A DNA stretch of 64,000 nt from an uncultured Siphonobacter sp. (GTDB lineage Bacteria > Bacteroidota > Bacteroidia > Cytophagales > Spirosomataceae), in the NCBI GenBank assembly GCA_913775095.1, contig CAJYIW010000002.1:186001-250000 (forward strand), read 5' to 3'. Under the pieces are notes generated by a model, which was not told the DNA's origin, did not search any database, and was given only the letters and a program-made list of their open reading frames with translations. A program made the translations under genes and the position numbers. Positions 15,556 to 25,079 of this stretch are shown here, in pieces. Position 1 is the first letter of the stretch; each line of letters begins with the position of its first letter.

Positions 15556-17925
15556 ATGTCTATTCTGTCTTTCCGGCGGGCTTTAGCAGCGGGTTTTCTG
15601 CTGAGTTTGCCCGTGGCTTCGTCCTTCGCCCAGAAACTGGGCTCCCTGACGGTCGAAAAAATTATGCGTGATCCCAAGTGGATGGGCGTCGCCCCCAGTG
15701 ATCCCTTTTGGGCTGAAGATGGTTCTAAAGTCTATTTTTCCTGGAATCCCGAAAAAGCCCTTGGTGACTCGTTATATGCTTATGAATTAAGTACCAGAAA
15801 AATCAATAAAGTGAGCCCGCAGGACCGGATGCGAATGCCGAGCCAGTCGGGGCTTTATAACCGGGCGAAAACGGTCAAGATTTACGAGAAAAGTGGTGAT
15901 TTATTCTACCTTGATCTGGCTACCAAACAGATTCGTCAGTTAACCAACACGGTTGAGACGGAGAGTAATCCCAGCTTCAGCAGCGACGAGCGGCAGGTAA
16001 CGTTTCGTCGCGGCATGAACCTCTTTACGATGAATCTCGCTTCAGGGGAAGTAACGCAGCTGACTAATTTTCTACCCGGCAGTAAAAAAGCGGAAGCCAA
16101 AGGCAGCGAAGAAGAAAAGTGGCTGAAAGGCGACCAGCTGGCGATGTTTGAAGTATTGAAAGAGCGGGCCGACAAAAAGAAAGCGGCAGAGAAAATCACG
16201 AAGGCCAATCAGCCCAAACGCCCGAAGGAATTTTACTTGGAAGAGCGAAATCTGATGGCTCCTACCTACGCTCCAAACGGAAAGTTTGTTACGTTTCAGT
16301 TGATGAAATCAGCCACGGGTGTGAAAAACACCATCGTTCCTAACTACGTAACCGAATCGGGTTTTACGGAAGACATTCCCGGCCGTTCGAAAGTAGGGGC
16401 ACCGATGGCGGCTCATCAGCTTTTCCTTTATGACATCGAAAAAGATACCATTCGCGAAATAAGCACGAAAGAACTGACGGGTATCAACGAACAACCCGCT
16501 TACCTGGCGGAATACGCGAAGAAAAAAGCAGATACCACTTCTAAAAGCACGAAGCCCAAAGCCCGAACGGTGCAGTTTTACGGAACAAGCTGGTCGGAGG
16601 AGGGCGATTATGGGGTAGTTATTGTCCGTTCGCAGGATAATAAAGATCGCTGGATTGCTCAGATTGACCCGGCCAAAGCTCAATTAAAAGTACTGGATCG
16701 GCTGCGGGATGAAGCCTGGGTGGGTGGTCCCGGTTCGTATTCCTTAACCTGGCTGGATAAAGAAACCTTACTGTATCAGTCCGAAGCGACGGGTTACTCG
16801 CATTTGTACAGCATAAACCTCCGCACGAACGAGAAAAAACAGTTAACCAGCGGAAAGTTCGAAGTGCAGCAAACCTATCTTTCCAAGGATAAAAAGACGA
16901 TTTATTTTCAGTCGAACGAGGTACATCCCGGCGAGCAGCACTGGTATACAATGGCAACCACGGGAGGAGAACGTACGAAGTTAACCTCAATGGTGGGAGC
17001 GAATGACGTGACGCTGTCGCCCGATGAATCGAAGTTACTCATTCGTTACTCCAGCACCACGCAACCCTGGGAGTTATACCTTCAGGACAATCAGGCCGCC
17101 GCGAAAGCAGAGAAGATTACTAATTCGCTGACCGAAGAATTTAAGTCTTACGACTGGAAAGCTCCGCAGGTTATTACTATCAAAGCCAGCGACGGGCAGG
17201 ATATTTACGCTCGGTTATACGTTCCTAAAAAGAAAAATGGAGCAGCCGTGGTTTTCGTACACGGAGCGGGTTACCTGCAAAATGCCCATAAATGGTGGAG
17301 CAATTACTTCCGGGAATACATGTTCCATAACCTGTTGCTGGAAAAAGGATACACTGTTCTGGATATGGATTACCGTGGATCGGCGGGCTATGGTCGTGAC
17401 TGGCGGACGGGCATTTATCGGTTTATGGGAGGCAAAGACCTCGATGATCACGTGGACGGAGTTAAGTATCTGACGCAGAAAGTGGGTGTCAATGCCAAAC
17501 GTATCGGCATGTACGGTGGCAGTTACGGGGGCTTCATGACGCTCATGGCCCTCTTTACCAAACCCGGCACGTTCCACGCCGGAGCGGCCCTGCGACCCGT
17601 AACGGATTGGGCTGCGTATAACCACGGCTACACCGCCAATATTCTCAACGAACCCCAGAATGATTCGCTGGCCTACCGCCGGAGTTCTCCCATTTACCAT
17701 GCGGCAGGTTTAAAAGATAATTTGCTGATTTGCCACGGAATGGTTGATGTGAATGTGCATTTTCAGGATGCCGTGCGGCTTTCGCAGCGATTAATCGAGC
17801 TTCGCAAGGAAAACTGGGAACTGGCGGCCTATCCCATGGAAGACCACGGGTTTGTGGAACCCACCAGCTGGATGGACGAGTACAAGCGGATTTTGAAGTT
17901 ATTTGAAGAAAAACTCAAAAAATAG
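15556..17925 (+). CDS. S9-family serine peptidase (prolyl oligopeptidase/DPP type), exported
   Basis: About 789 residues. I preferred ATG 15556 over the in-frame ATG at 15529 because it gives a clean signal peptide (MSILSFRRALAAGFLLSLPV, ending SSFAQ). Residues about 50-530 form a WD40-like beta-propeller with TolB-like repeats (NPSFSSDERQVTFRR, VTLSPDESKLLIRYS). The C-terminal alpha/beta-hydrolase carries the triad Ser656 (GGSYGGF), Asp731 (MVDVNV) and His764 (EDHGF). Such periplasmic enzymes release dipeptides or trim oligopeptides. It stands alone and is followed by a hairpin terminator. Confidence 0.93.
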   Translation: MSILSFRRALAAGFLLSLPVASSFAQKLGSLTVEKIMRDPKWMGVAPSDPFWAEDGSKVYFSWNPEKALGDSLYAYELSTRKINKVSPQDRMRMPSQSGLYNRAKTVKIYEKSGDLFYLDLATKQIRQLTNTVETESNPSFSSDERQVTFRRGMNLFTMNLASGEVTQLTNFLPGSKKAEAKGSEEEKWLKGDQLAMFEVLKERADKKKAAEKITKANQPKRPKEFYLEERNLMAPTYAPNGKFVTFQLMKSATGVKNTIVPNYVTESGFTEDIPGRSKVGAPMAAHQLFLYDIEKDTIREISTKELTGINEQPAYLAEYAKKKADTTSKSTKPKARTVQFYGTSWSEEGDYGVVIVRSQDNKDRWIAQIDPAKAQLKVLDRLRDEAWVGGPGSYSLTWLDKETLLYQSEATGYSHLYSINLRTNEKKQLTSGKFEVQQTYLSKDKKTIYFQSNEVHPGEQHWYTMATTGGERTKLTSMVGANDVTLSPDESKLLIRYSSTTQPWELYLQDNQAAAKAEKITNSLTEEFKSYDWKAPQVITIKASDGQDIYARLYVPKKKNGAAVVFVHGAGYLQNAHKWWSNYFREYMFHNLLLEKGYTVLDMDYRGSAGYGRDWRTGIYRFMGGKDLDDHVDGVKYLTQKVGVNAKRIGMYGGSYGGFMTLMALFTKPGTFHAGAALRPVTDWAAYNHGYTANILNEPQNDSLAYRRSSPIYHAAGLKDNLLICHGMVDVNVHFQDAVRLSQRLIELRKENWELAAYPMEDHGFVEPTSWMDEYKRILKLFEEKLKK

Positions 17926-18353
17926 TAATTCACTTTGGTGCAAAAAGCGGGGGTCTCATCCAGGAGATTCCCGCTTTTGGTTTATAGCCTGTTAAGTAAA
18001 TGTTAATCCTGCTTTAACCCTGGGTGTACTACTGAGAAAATGCGAATTTTATGGATCTGAACGCAGGAGACGAGAGTTACAAAATAGTTATTCGTCCATT
18101 TTGTAAATTCTTGACAGTCAATTAACTTGTTACGCTTAATCTCAATACTGAATGACTATGAAAGAAACTCTACCTCAAACCCCTTTCCTGCTGAAAAAGG
18201 ACCGTGGCTCGCTATTTTCCACTGCATTGGTTGAGAAGCGTTCAGAACTATTCATAGCCTGAAAAACGAAAAACTTGCACCTGGTGTAACCTAAACATTT
18301 GCCCTGTGGGCCCAAATGAATTTTGGTAGGATTAGTTGTAAATCAGCGGATCA
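17926..18353. other. Gene-poor stretch with a terminator and one doubtful small ORF
   Basis: Apart from the terminator at 17943-17978 the only coding possibility is a 36-codon frame at 18152-18262 beginning MTMKETLPQTPFLLKK. It has no ribosome-binding site, promoter match or known family, so I do not call it a gene. The region is AT-richer than its surroundings and leads into the glycosyltransferase-like gene. Confidence 0.5.
17943..17981 (+). terminator. Hairpin terminator after the S9 peptidase gene
   Basis: Arms AAAAGCGGG (17943-17951) and CCCGCTTTT (17970-17978), with an inner TCTC/GAGA pairing in the loop. It lies 18 bp past the stop at 17925 and is followed by a short T-containing tract. 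Confidence 0.65.
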
Positions 18354-19433
18354 ATGAATGTACTAATCATCGAACTGGGGGGATCGCACGCCGAATGCAT
18401 TTATTCAACGGTTCATTTTCTCACGCATCATCATTGTCAGGTGCACGTCGCCTGCAATGAATCCCTGGTGCGTCTGCTGCCCGAGAGTCTGCAATTGAGT
18501 GGCATTTTGAGTTTACCGAATAAACTGACTTTTTTACGTCAGGTCCATTCGTTCATCCGAATCAGAAAATACATTGCTGAACACCGGATTGATACCATCA
18601 TTATTAATACTACCGAAACAAAAGTAGTTCGAAATCTGAGCTTGGTTTTGCCCAGAAAGAACACCATTGGACTGGTGCATAATGCGAAGAAACTGAAGAA
18701 CAGTTCGACTTTTTCAAAAATCCTGTATCGGAAAATCAAGAAGTATCTGGTTATGGGAGACTACCTGTTAACGGAGATTGATCCCCTGCCCAAATACAGC
18801 GTCTCTTCTTTCTATCCGATTTATTTTCCGAAAGTAGAAGTACTATCGCCGCTGAAACCCGCAGACGAATACTGGATTACCATTCCCGGCACAGTGGCCG
18901 TTGAACGCAGAGATTACCTGTCGCTGGTCAATTACCTTTCAAAGCATGCCTTCCCGGAAAACATCAAGTTCATTTTTCTGGGAAAATTCAATGAACGGAA
19001 AGAGTTAGTCATGGCCCTTTCGGATTCGGGGGTATGGCACTCCCAGATCAAAACCTTTGATTATCAGCTGGGCTACAATGAGTTTCACTCCTATATCCAG
19101 CAATCCGATCTGATCTTGCCACTGATTAACAGTGAAGCCAATGGTTTCTACGGGAATACCCGAATTTCCGGCACCTTTAACTTAGGGCTGGGTTACAAGA
19201 AGCCCTTCTTACTCAACCGTAAGTACGAATCCAACAAAGACCTGTCCTGCTTCAGTCACTATTACGATAGCATGGAAGAGCTGGCTGAAATCATTCTGCA
19301 TCTGTATTACCAGAATTTCAAAGATCCGGCCATTCAGGATGCGTATCAGGAAAGCATCTTCAATGACATGGAAAGGTTATCCATTCGGTTTTACGACTTC
19401 GTGAAAACGGATCAGGATGCCGTCTTACATTAA
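18354..19433 (+). CDS. Putative GT-B-like glycosyltransferase
   Basis: A 359-residue cytoplasmic protein that looks like a two-Rossmann (GT-B) glycosyltransferase. The N-terminal half starts MNVLIIELGGSHAECIYSTV and has alternating strands and helices. The C-terminal half begins near residue 180 (YWITIPGTVAVERRDY) and has IKFIFLGKF and YIQQSDLILPLINSEANGFY, resembling the C-terminal nucleotide-sugar site of family 4 enzymes. The canonical EX7E motif is not clear, so the donor and even the enzyme class are uncertain. It is a single gene, with an AT-rich leader and a strong bidirectional terminator after it. Confidence 0.5.
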   Translation: MNVLIIELGGSHAECIYSTVHFLTHHHCQVHVACNESLVRLLPESLQLSGILSLPNKLTFLRQVHSFIRIRKYIAEHRIDTIIINTTETKVVRNLSLVLPRKNTIGLVHNAKKLKNSSTFSKILYRKIKKYLVMGDYLLTEIDPLPKYSVSSFYPIYFPKVEVLSPLKPADEYWITIPGTVAVERRDYLSLVNYLSKHAFPENIKFIFLGKFNERKELVMALSDSGVWHSQIKTFDYQLGYNEFHSYIQQSDLILPLINSEANGFYGNTRISGTFNLGLGYKKPFLLNRKYESNKDLSCFSHYYDSMEELAEIILHLYYQNFKDPAIQDAYQESIFNDMERLSIRFYDFVKTDQDAVLH

Positions 19434-19448
19434 GTTTTCTGTGATGCA

Positions 19449-19484
19449 AAAAAGCCCCCGCTGAATCGTCAGCGGGGGCTTTTT
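19449..19484. terminator. Bidirectional terminator
   Basis: Sixteen-bp arms AAAAAGCCCCCGCTGA (19449-19464) and TCAGCGGGGGCTTTTT (19469-19484) around a 4-nt loop, with T runs on both strands. It serves the plus-strand gene ending at 19433 and the minus-strand ABC exporter ending at 19503. Confidence 0.9.
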
Positions 19485-19502
19485 ATGTAATAGAAATTTG
19501 AA

Positions 19503-21338
19503 CTAGACGTGTTGCAGCATGGTGAGTCGGCGGTATAAACCTTCTTCTACTTCCACTAACTCGTCGTGACTGCCGCGTTCAATGATCTGACCGTTTTGCA
19601 GAATAATGATTTCGTCAGCCTCCTTGATGGTGCTCAGTCGGTGAGCAATCACGATAGTGGTTTTGTCCTGCATCAGGTTATCCAGAGCATCCTGCACTGA
19701 TTTTTCGGATTCTGTATCGAGAGCCGAGGTGGCTTCATCCAGAATCAGAATGGAGGAATTCTTGAAAACGGCCCGGGCAATACTTAACCGTTGGCGTTGA
19801 CCACCGGATAAACGGATCCCGCGATCCCCAATGTTAGTTTCGTAGCCGTTCTCGGTATTCATAATGAATTCATGAGCATTGGCTACTTTAGCAGCGTGCA
19901 TCACTTCCTCCAGCGTAGCATCGGGTTTACCCAGAGCGATGTTATTGAAAATGCTGTCGTTAAAAAGAATAATCTCCTGGGAAACGAAGCTCATGTGGCT
20001 ACGTAGGGACTCGGATTTGTACTCCCGAACGTCCACGCCATCAATCAGAACCTGTCCATCCGTCACATCGTAAAAACGCGGAATAAGGTCAGCAATGGTG
20101 GATTTTCCTACGCCGGAAGGTCCTACCAGGGCAATTTTCTTCCCTTTCTCGACCTTGAAGCTCATGTCCTGAAGCACGGGTTTTTCGCCGTACTGGAAAG
20201 AGACATTCTTAAATTCGATGGATTCGCGGAACGCGGGCATATCAATAGCTCCGGGACGATCCATCACTTCAATGGGTTTATCCAGAATTTCCACGATCCG
20301 TTCGCCAGCGGCCCGGCCCTGCTGAATATTGGTTAAGGCCAGAACAATCGCTTTGGCGGGGCGTAATACCTGCGAGAAAATGGCGATGAAGGCAATGAAC
20401 GAACTCGCCTGCAAACCACCTTCCTGGCTTAACACCAGACTACCACCGTACACCAGAATACAGGCCACGACAAATACCCCGGAAGCTTCGGAGAAAGCCG
20501 GAGCCAGTTCTCTTCTTCGGAAACCCTGAATGCTGGCCTGACGATAAAAGTCATTTTCCTGACTGAAACGCTTGAGAATGAAAGGCGTCGCATTAAAGGA
20601 GCGAATAATCCGCATGCCCATCAGGGTTTCGTCCATCATCGTTAATAAACGTCCCATCGACGCCTGTACATTTTGGGCTTCGCGTTTCAGCCGTTTATTC
20701 ACGGCAGCAATGCCGATGGCTGAAATGGGAATGATTATCAGTGTAAACAACGTAAGCTTGCCGGAAATGGCAAAGAGGGCGATGAAGTAACCAATCAGCG
20801 TGTAAGGTTCTTTAAAAACAACCTCCAGGGAGCTGGACGCCACGCTTTCAATGGCGTACACATCTCCGTTGAGCCGGGAGAGCAGGTCGCCTTTGTGTTC
20901 TTTGGTAAAGTAACCGAGGTGTAAATGGTTGATCTTCTCAAATAAAGCCTCCCGCAGACGTTTGACCAGCATGGTCCGGGCATTGAGCAGGCATTGCTGA
21001 GCCAGGTAACGGAAAAGGTTCGCCAGTAATACCGAGCCAACAATCGTTCCGGCCAGAAAATACAGGGCATGCATGGGATTACCGACTTTGAAGCGGTAAA
21101 TCACATAATAGAAATAATCTTTGAAATACGCCGGGTTGAACGAAAACTCGGGCTGAGCCGCGTACTTCTGAGCCTCATCTGCAATGTGGGAGGAGTCAAA
21201 GAGGAAGTTGAGGAGGGGGATAATCAGGGCAAACTGGAAGATGCTGAAAAACACCCCGGCCAGTGTGAAAAGAAAAAAGGGTATAACAAATTTCCGGAAC
21301 GGCTTTATATACCCTAAAAGGCGACTGTAAATTTCCAT
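19503..21338 (-). CDS. ABC exporter, fused permease and ATPase (MsbA-like)
   Basis: A 611-residue half-transporter. Six transmembrane helices lie in residues about 15-340 (with the coupling segment EALFEKINHLHLGYF), followed by the nucleotide-binding domain: Walker A GPSGVGKST at 406-414, Q-loop SQE at about 453, signature LSGGQ at 510-514, Walker B ILILDE at 530-535 and H-loop AHRLST near 565. All ATPase residues are intact, so it should work as a homodimer. MsbA-type lipid A flippase is a reasonable guess in a Gram-negative cell, but lipids, drugs or peptides are equally possible by sequence alone. Single gene. Confidence 0.9.
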   Translation of the reverse strand: MEIYSRLLGYIKPFRKFVIPFFLFTLAGVFFSIFQFALIIPLLNFLFDSSHIADEAQKYAAQPEFSFNPAYFKDYFYYVIYRFKVGNPMHALYFLAGTIVGSVLLANLFRYLAQQCLLNARTMLVKRLREALFEKINHLHLGYFTKEHKGDLLSRLNGDVYAIESVASSSLEVVFKEPYTLIGYFIALFAISGKLTLFTLIIIPISAIGIAAVNKRLKREAQNVQASMGRLLTMMDETLMGMRIIRSFNATPFILKRFSQENDFYRQASIQGFRRRELAPAFSEASGVFVVACILVYGGSLVLSQEGGLQASSFIAFIAIFSQVLRPAKAIVLALTNIQQGRAAGERIVEILDKPIEVMDRPGAIDMPAFRESIEFKNVSFQYGEKPVLQDMSFKVEKGKKIALVGPSGVGKSTIADLIPRFYDVTDGQVLIDGVDVREYKSESLRSHMSFVSQEIILFNDSIFNNIALGKPDATLEEVMHAAKVANAHEFIMNTENGYETNIGDRGIRLSGGQRQRLSIARAVFKNSSILILDEATSALDTESEKSVQDALDNLMQDKTTIVIAHRLSTIKEADEIIILQNGQIIERGSHDELVEVEEGLYRRLTMLQHV

Positions 21339-22121
21339 TTACTTATGGTTGCTTAAAATTGGCATTTGAAGAACTCTGCTTACGTTAGCATCGGCCTGTG
21401 ATTCTTCAGAAATTCAAACGAATCTTTTTTTATTTAGGTATGAAGGACGGATAATGCTGCAAAAATACGCCCTTCTGGAAGAGCAAGGTGCGATCTGGCT
21501 CTTTTTTTCGATAAGTAGCTAAAACGTCAAATTGTGATTTTTACAAGTCTTCGTTGATAGATATAATTCTTAGTCTATTGATAAACAGACAGATAATGAT
21601 GTTCAGGACTGCTCTTTTTTTGACCTAAAGGAAGACACTAAAATCAATATAAAAGTTTGGTAAGCCCGTGGGAAGTTGAAAAATAAGACAATTTATCAGG
21701 GGGATCAATCATTTGAGTACCCAAGGCCAGTCGGGCAGAGTAAGGCCAGGTAGCCTGTTGCCTGCGGAAAGCGGTGAGTCGATTATTAGATATTTTTTAA
21801 GCGAATTAGCAAATAGTAATGAATGAAAATCGACCCTGTAATCCGGGTAAGTAATGGTTCCCTCCAAAGGTACAAAACCTCCTCAGTATAAAGTGATAAC
21901 AGAAACCCAAAGGCCTGCGGGAAGTGCCTGCATCAACGGTTTGGTAACGGGTCGGAACAGATGGGAGCAGAAGACTTTTGAAAATTAAACGATGGTACCT
22001 GAATAATTACCTATTTTTAAATCGCATAAAGTATGCTTTTGTCAACATTTGACTCAAATATGCGGTTTTTCTTTTTCTGACGGGAAAACAGTGAAAGCTA
22101 ACTATCAAGTAGGTAAAGAAT
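21339..22121. other. 783-bp stretch without a recognisable gene
   Basis: Divergent promoters for the ABC exporter and the penicillin-acylase gene must lie here, but the length is unusual for this compact genome. No open frame longer than about 25 codons looks coding. I checked by eye for tRNA, tmRNA, SRP RNA and RNase P signatures and found none. Two GCTCTTTTTTT tracts (about 21498 and 21611) could mark transcript ends. A GC-richer segment at about 21715-21785 and another at about 21895-21970 might form structured RNA. Confidence 0.5.
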
Positions 22122-24554
22122 ATGAAAAAAGCGGTTCTTAGTGTAGCCCTCACCGCCGGTTTATTGTGGGCCCTGGGTACCTCCTTTAGTCCAGTTCCCG
22201 CCCTGGGAGCTTTTCTGAGCCCCTTTTCGGGATTCTGGAGTAATGAAAACCGAATCCAGTTACTGGATGCTGAATTACACTTACCCGGAATTCAGGGGGA
22301 TGTCTATGTTCGTTACGACGACAATCAGGTACCCCATATTTTTGCCACCAATGACCACGACCTGTATTACACTCAGGGCTACGTAACGGCCAGGGATCGT
22401 CTGTTTCAGATGGACTTAACCATTCGTTCTGCCTCCGGACGTCTGTGCGAGGTGGTTGGGGAGCAGGCTTTACCGCTGGATTTGTACAAACGCCGGACGG
22501 GTTCCATGAAGGCAGCGGAAGAAGCCTGGAAATTTGTTCAGCAGGATGAAAAAATTCGCTCGGTGATGGAGGCGTACAGTGATGGCGTGAACGCTTATCT
22601 GAACAATATGCGTCCGGCGGATTATCCCATCGAGTACAAAATGCTGGGATTCAAACCTGAAGCCTGGTCACCCGAAAAATCCATGCTGCTGATGGTGGAA
22701 ATGACGCATACCCTGGCCAGTCCGAGGGATGGAGATGCGGCCATGACTAACGTCCTGCAAAAATTCGGTATTGAAGTGCTGAAAGATTTATATCCCGATT
22801 TTGCCAATCGCGAGAGTCCCATTATTCCGAAAGGAACGCCCTGGAACTTTAAACGGGAGCGTATTCCGCAGCAACCCAAAGACTATGAGGAGTTAACGGC
22901 TTCCGTATCGGAGCCCACGTCCTGGCCGCAGCGGGTCGAGGGAATTGGTTCGAATAACTGGGCGATTTCCGGTAAGAAGTCAGCGACGGGCTTACCCATG
23001 CTGGCCGGAGACCCGCACCTGGGACTAACGCTTCCGTCCATCTGGTATCAGATACAGCTCTCCTCGCCCGAGAGTAATTCGTATGGGGTTTCTTTACCCG
23101 GAGCTCCGTGTGTCATCATCGGTTTTAATCACGATGTGGCCTGGAGTGTGACGAACGTAGCCGCCGACGTTTCCGATTTATATACCATTCGATTCAAGGA
23201 TGCTTCGCGTCAGGAGTACTGGTATAACAAGATGTGGAATAAGACGACGATGCGGGCCGAAGAAATTAAAATCAAAGGCAAACCCAGTGTCATCGATACG
23301 GTTGTCTACACTCACCACGGGCCGGTGGCCTTACCCCGTTTGGCCGATGATAAAAACCCCACGTTAGCCTTGAAATGGATTGCTCACGAGCCGGGAAATC
23401 CCATCAAGACGTTTTACATGCTGAATCGTTCCAAAAATTATGATGATTACGTGCGGGCTCTGAGTCATTATGTAGGGCCGGCTCAAAACTTCGTCTTTGC
23501 CAGTAATGAGGACGATATCGCGGTGTGGGTCAATGGCAAGTTTCCTTTGAAGTGGAAAGAACAGGGTAAATTCCTGATGGATGGAAGCAGACCCGAGTAC
23601 GACTGGCAGGGCTGGATTCCTCACGAGCAGAATCCCCACGTGAAAAACCCGAATCGGGGCTTTGTAAGCTCAGCCAATCAGTTTCCTGCGGATGAGTCCT
23701 ATCCGTATTACCTGCACTGGCATTTTGCCCCGGCCAATCGGGCTATTCGCATCAACGAACGGCTGGAAAGAATGGAAAAAGCAACGCCTGACAGCCTGCG
23801 GTCTTTACAGAATGATACCTATAATGTGCTGGCTCGCGATCTGTTGCCGGAGCTACTGAAGGATATTAAGCTGGGGAATTTAACCGCCTCTCAGTATTCA
23901 GCCTATGCCGCCCTCCAGCAATGGGACTATGAGAACAACCTGCAATCGGTGGGAGCTACTGTTTTTGAAAAATGGATTGATAATCTGCCCTCTTTCGTAT
24001 GGGACGAATTTAAATCGGACCCTAAAAAGCCCCTGGCCTTACCTCAGGACGATCAGTTATGGCGTTTGATTCTGGAAAAACCGGAATCCAAATGGTTTGA
24101 TATCGAAGCTACGAAAGACCAGCAGGAGACCAAAAGTGATATTGTCCGGTTAAGTTTTAATGCCACGGTTGATTCACTTTGCAAACAATACGGAGCGTAT
24201 TCCTCGAAAAACTGGGGCTGGGGGAATGTCAAAGGCTCGACGATTGCCCACCTGATTCCGCCCCTGAAAGCCTTCGGTCGTACCGATGTCAAAGCGGGCG
24301 GGGGAGCCGATGTGCCTAATGCGTATCGCGGAAAATGGGGACCCTCCTGGCGAATGATTGTCGCTCTGGGTAAAGAAGGACCAACGGCTTACGGGATTTA
24401 TCCCGGAGGTCAGTCGGGTAATCCGGCCAGTCCCTATTATGATAACATGGTGAACAGCTGGGCCCGGGGTGAACTGAAGGAGTTGCTATACCTGAAATCC
24501 ATCGATGAGAATAATCCCAAAGTAGTCAATACCCTTAAAATTACCAAAGAGTAA
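22122..24554 (+). CDS. Penicillin-acylase-family Ntn hydrolase
   Basis: An 810-residue exported amidohydrolase of the penicillin G acylase/AHL acylase superfamily. It starts with a hydrophobic signal segment (about residues 4-30). The alpha-chain region contains VRYDDNQVPHIFATNDHDLY and YVTARDRLFQMDL. The autocatalytic cleavage point is before Ser277 in GSNNWAISG, giving the N-terminal nucleophile of the beta chain, followed by GDPHLGLTLPSIWYQ and the oxyanion/base region. Substrates may be N-acyl amines, homoserine lactones or beta-lactams; sequence alone does not decide. The next gene, a small membrane protein, lies 47 bp downstream on the same strand. Confidence 0.92.
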   Translation: MKKAVLSVALTAGLLWALGTSFSPVPALGAFLSPFSGFWSNENRIQLLDAELHLPGIQGDVYVRYDDNQVPHIFATNDHDLYYTQGYVTARDRLFQMDLTIRSASGRLCEVVGEQALPLDLYKRRTGSMKAAEEAWKFVQQDEKIRSVMEAYSDGVNAYLNNMRPADYPIEYKMLGFKPEAWSPEKSMLLMVEMTHTLASPRDGDAAMTNVLQKFGIEVLKDLYPDFANRESPIIPKGTPWNFKRERIPQQPKDYEELTASVSEPTSWPQRVEGIGSNNWAISGKKSATGLPMLAGDPHLGLTLPSIWYQIQLSSPESNSYGVSLPGAPCVIIGFNHDVAWSVTNVAADVSDLYTIRFKDASRQEYWYNKMWNKTTMRAEEIKIKGKPSVIDTVVYTHHGPVALPRLADDKNPTLALKWIAHEPGNPIKTFYMLNRSKNYDDYVRALSHYVGPAQNFVFASNEDDIAVWVNGKFPLKWKEQGKFLMDGSRPEYDWQGWIPHEQNPHVKNPNRGFVSSANQFPADESYPYYLHWHFAPANRAIRINERLERMEKATPDSLRSLQNDTYNVLARDLLPELLKDIKLGNLTASQYSAYAALQQWDYENNLQSVGATVFEKWIDNLPSFVWDEFKSDPKKPLALPQDDQLWRLILEKPESKWFDIEATKDQQETKSDIVRLSFNATVDSLCKQYGAYSSKNWGWGNVKGSTIAHLIPPLKAFGRTDVKAGGGADVPNAYRGKWGPSWRMIVALGKEGPTAYGIYPGGQSGNPASPYYDNMVNSWARGELKELLYLKSIDENNPKVVNTLKITKE

Positions 24555-24601
24555 GGAGAACCAACCTTTACCGAAACCAGTACACCTCTTTCACAGACTC
24601 C

Positions 24602-24976
24602 ATGCAATTTATATTAATGATTTTACTCTCGGCTCTGGTGCAGTATTTCCTGCCCTGGTGGTCGGTGATTATTATCCCCTTCATGATTTCGGCTGCGGTG
24701 GGTAAAAGTGGGGGCGGGGCTTTCTGGAATGGCTTTCTGGCTACGGCCTTTCTCTGGTTGGGCGTGGCCTATTACGAGCATACCCGTTCGGGAGGAATCC
24801 TTACCGCCCGAATCAGCGAAACCTTTCAGGGAATCGGAACCATTGGTCTGCTGACGATTACTACCTGGAGCGGAGCCTTACTGGGCGGATTCGCCGCCAT
24901 GAGTGGCTATTTTGTTCGCCAGAGTATTTTTCCAAAAGTGAAAACGGACAGTGAAAAAGCGAAGGCTTATTGGTGA
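24602..24976 (+). CDS. Small integral membrane protein
   Basis: A 124-residue protein with about four hydrophobic helices (residues 2-20, 22-45, 42-60, 78-103), containing AAVGKSGGGAFWNGFLATAF and ending in a charged tail. Family unknown to me, though similar small proteins are common in Bacteroidota. It probably shares the transcript of the acylase gene 47 bp upstream. No catalytic motif is seen. Confidence 0.7.
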   Translation: MQFILMILLSALVQYFLPWWSVIIIPFMISAAVGKSGGGAFWNGFLATAFLWLGVAYYEHTRSGGILTARISETFQGIGTIGLLTITTWSGALLGGFAAMSGYFVRQSIFPKVKTDSEKAKAYW

Positions 24977-25013
24977 AACTTCGTAAAATCCTGAAATACT
25001 GTATAAAACCGGC

Positions 25014-25044
25014 CTTGTCTCTTCAAGGCAAATGGCTATTTTTG
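25014..25044 (+). promoter_or_regulatory. Promoter of the OmpH/Skp-like gene
   Basis: CTTG (25014-25017), a 19-nt spacer, then TATTTTTG (25037-25044), an exact match to TAnnTTTG. The start codon follows 36 bp after the -7 box. Confidence 0.6.
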
Positions 25045-25079
25045 CCGACCTAATCGTATAACAAACCCTTTTTAACTCA

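Noticed and set aside
18152-18262. 36-codon small ORF before the glycosyltransferase-like gene
   Set aside because: No promoter, ribosome site or similarity; mentioned only as a possibility.
21339-22121. Possible tRNA, tmRNA, SRP RNA or RNase P gene in the long spacer
   Set aside because: No T-loop GTTCRANTC motif, tmRNA ends, SRP GGAA tetraloop context or RNase P core motifs were found.
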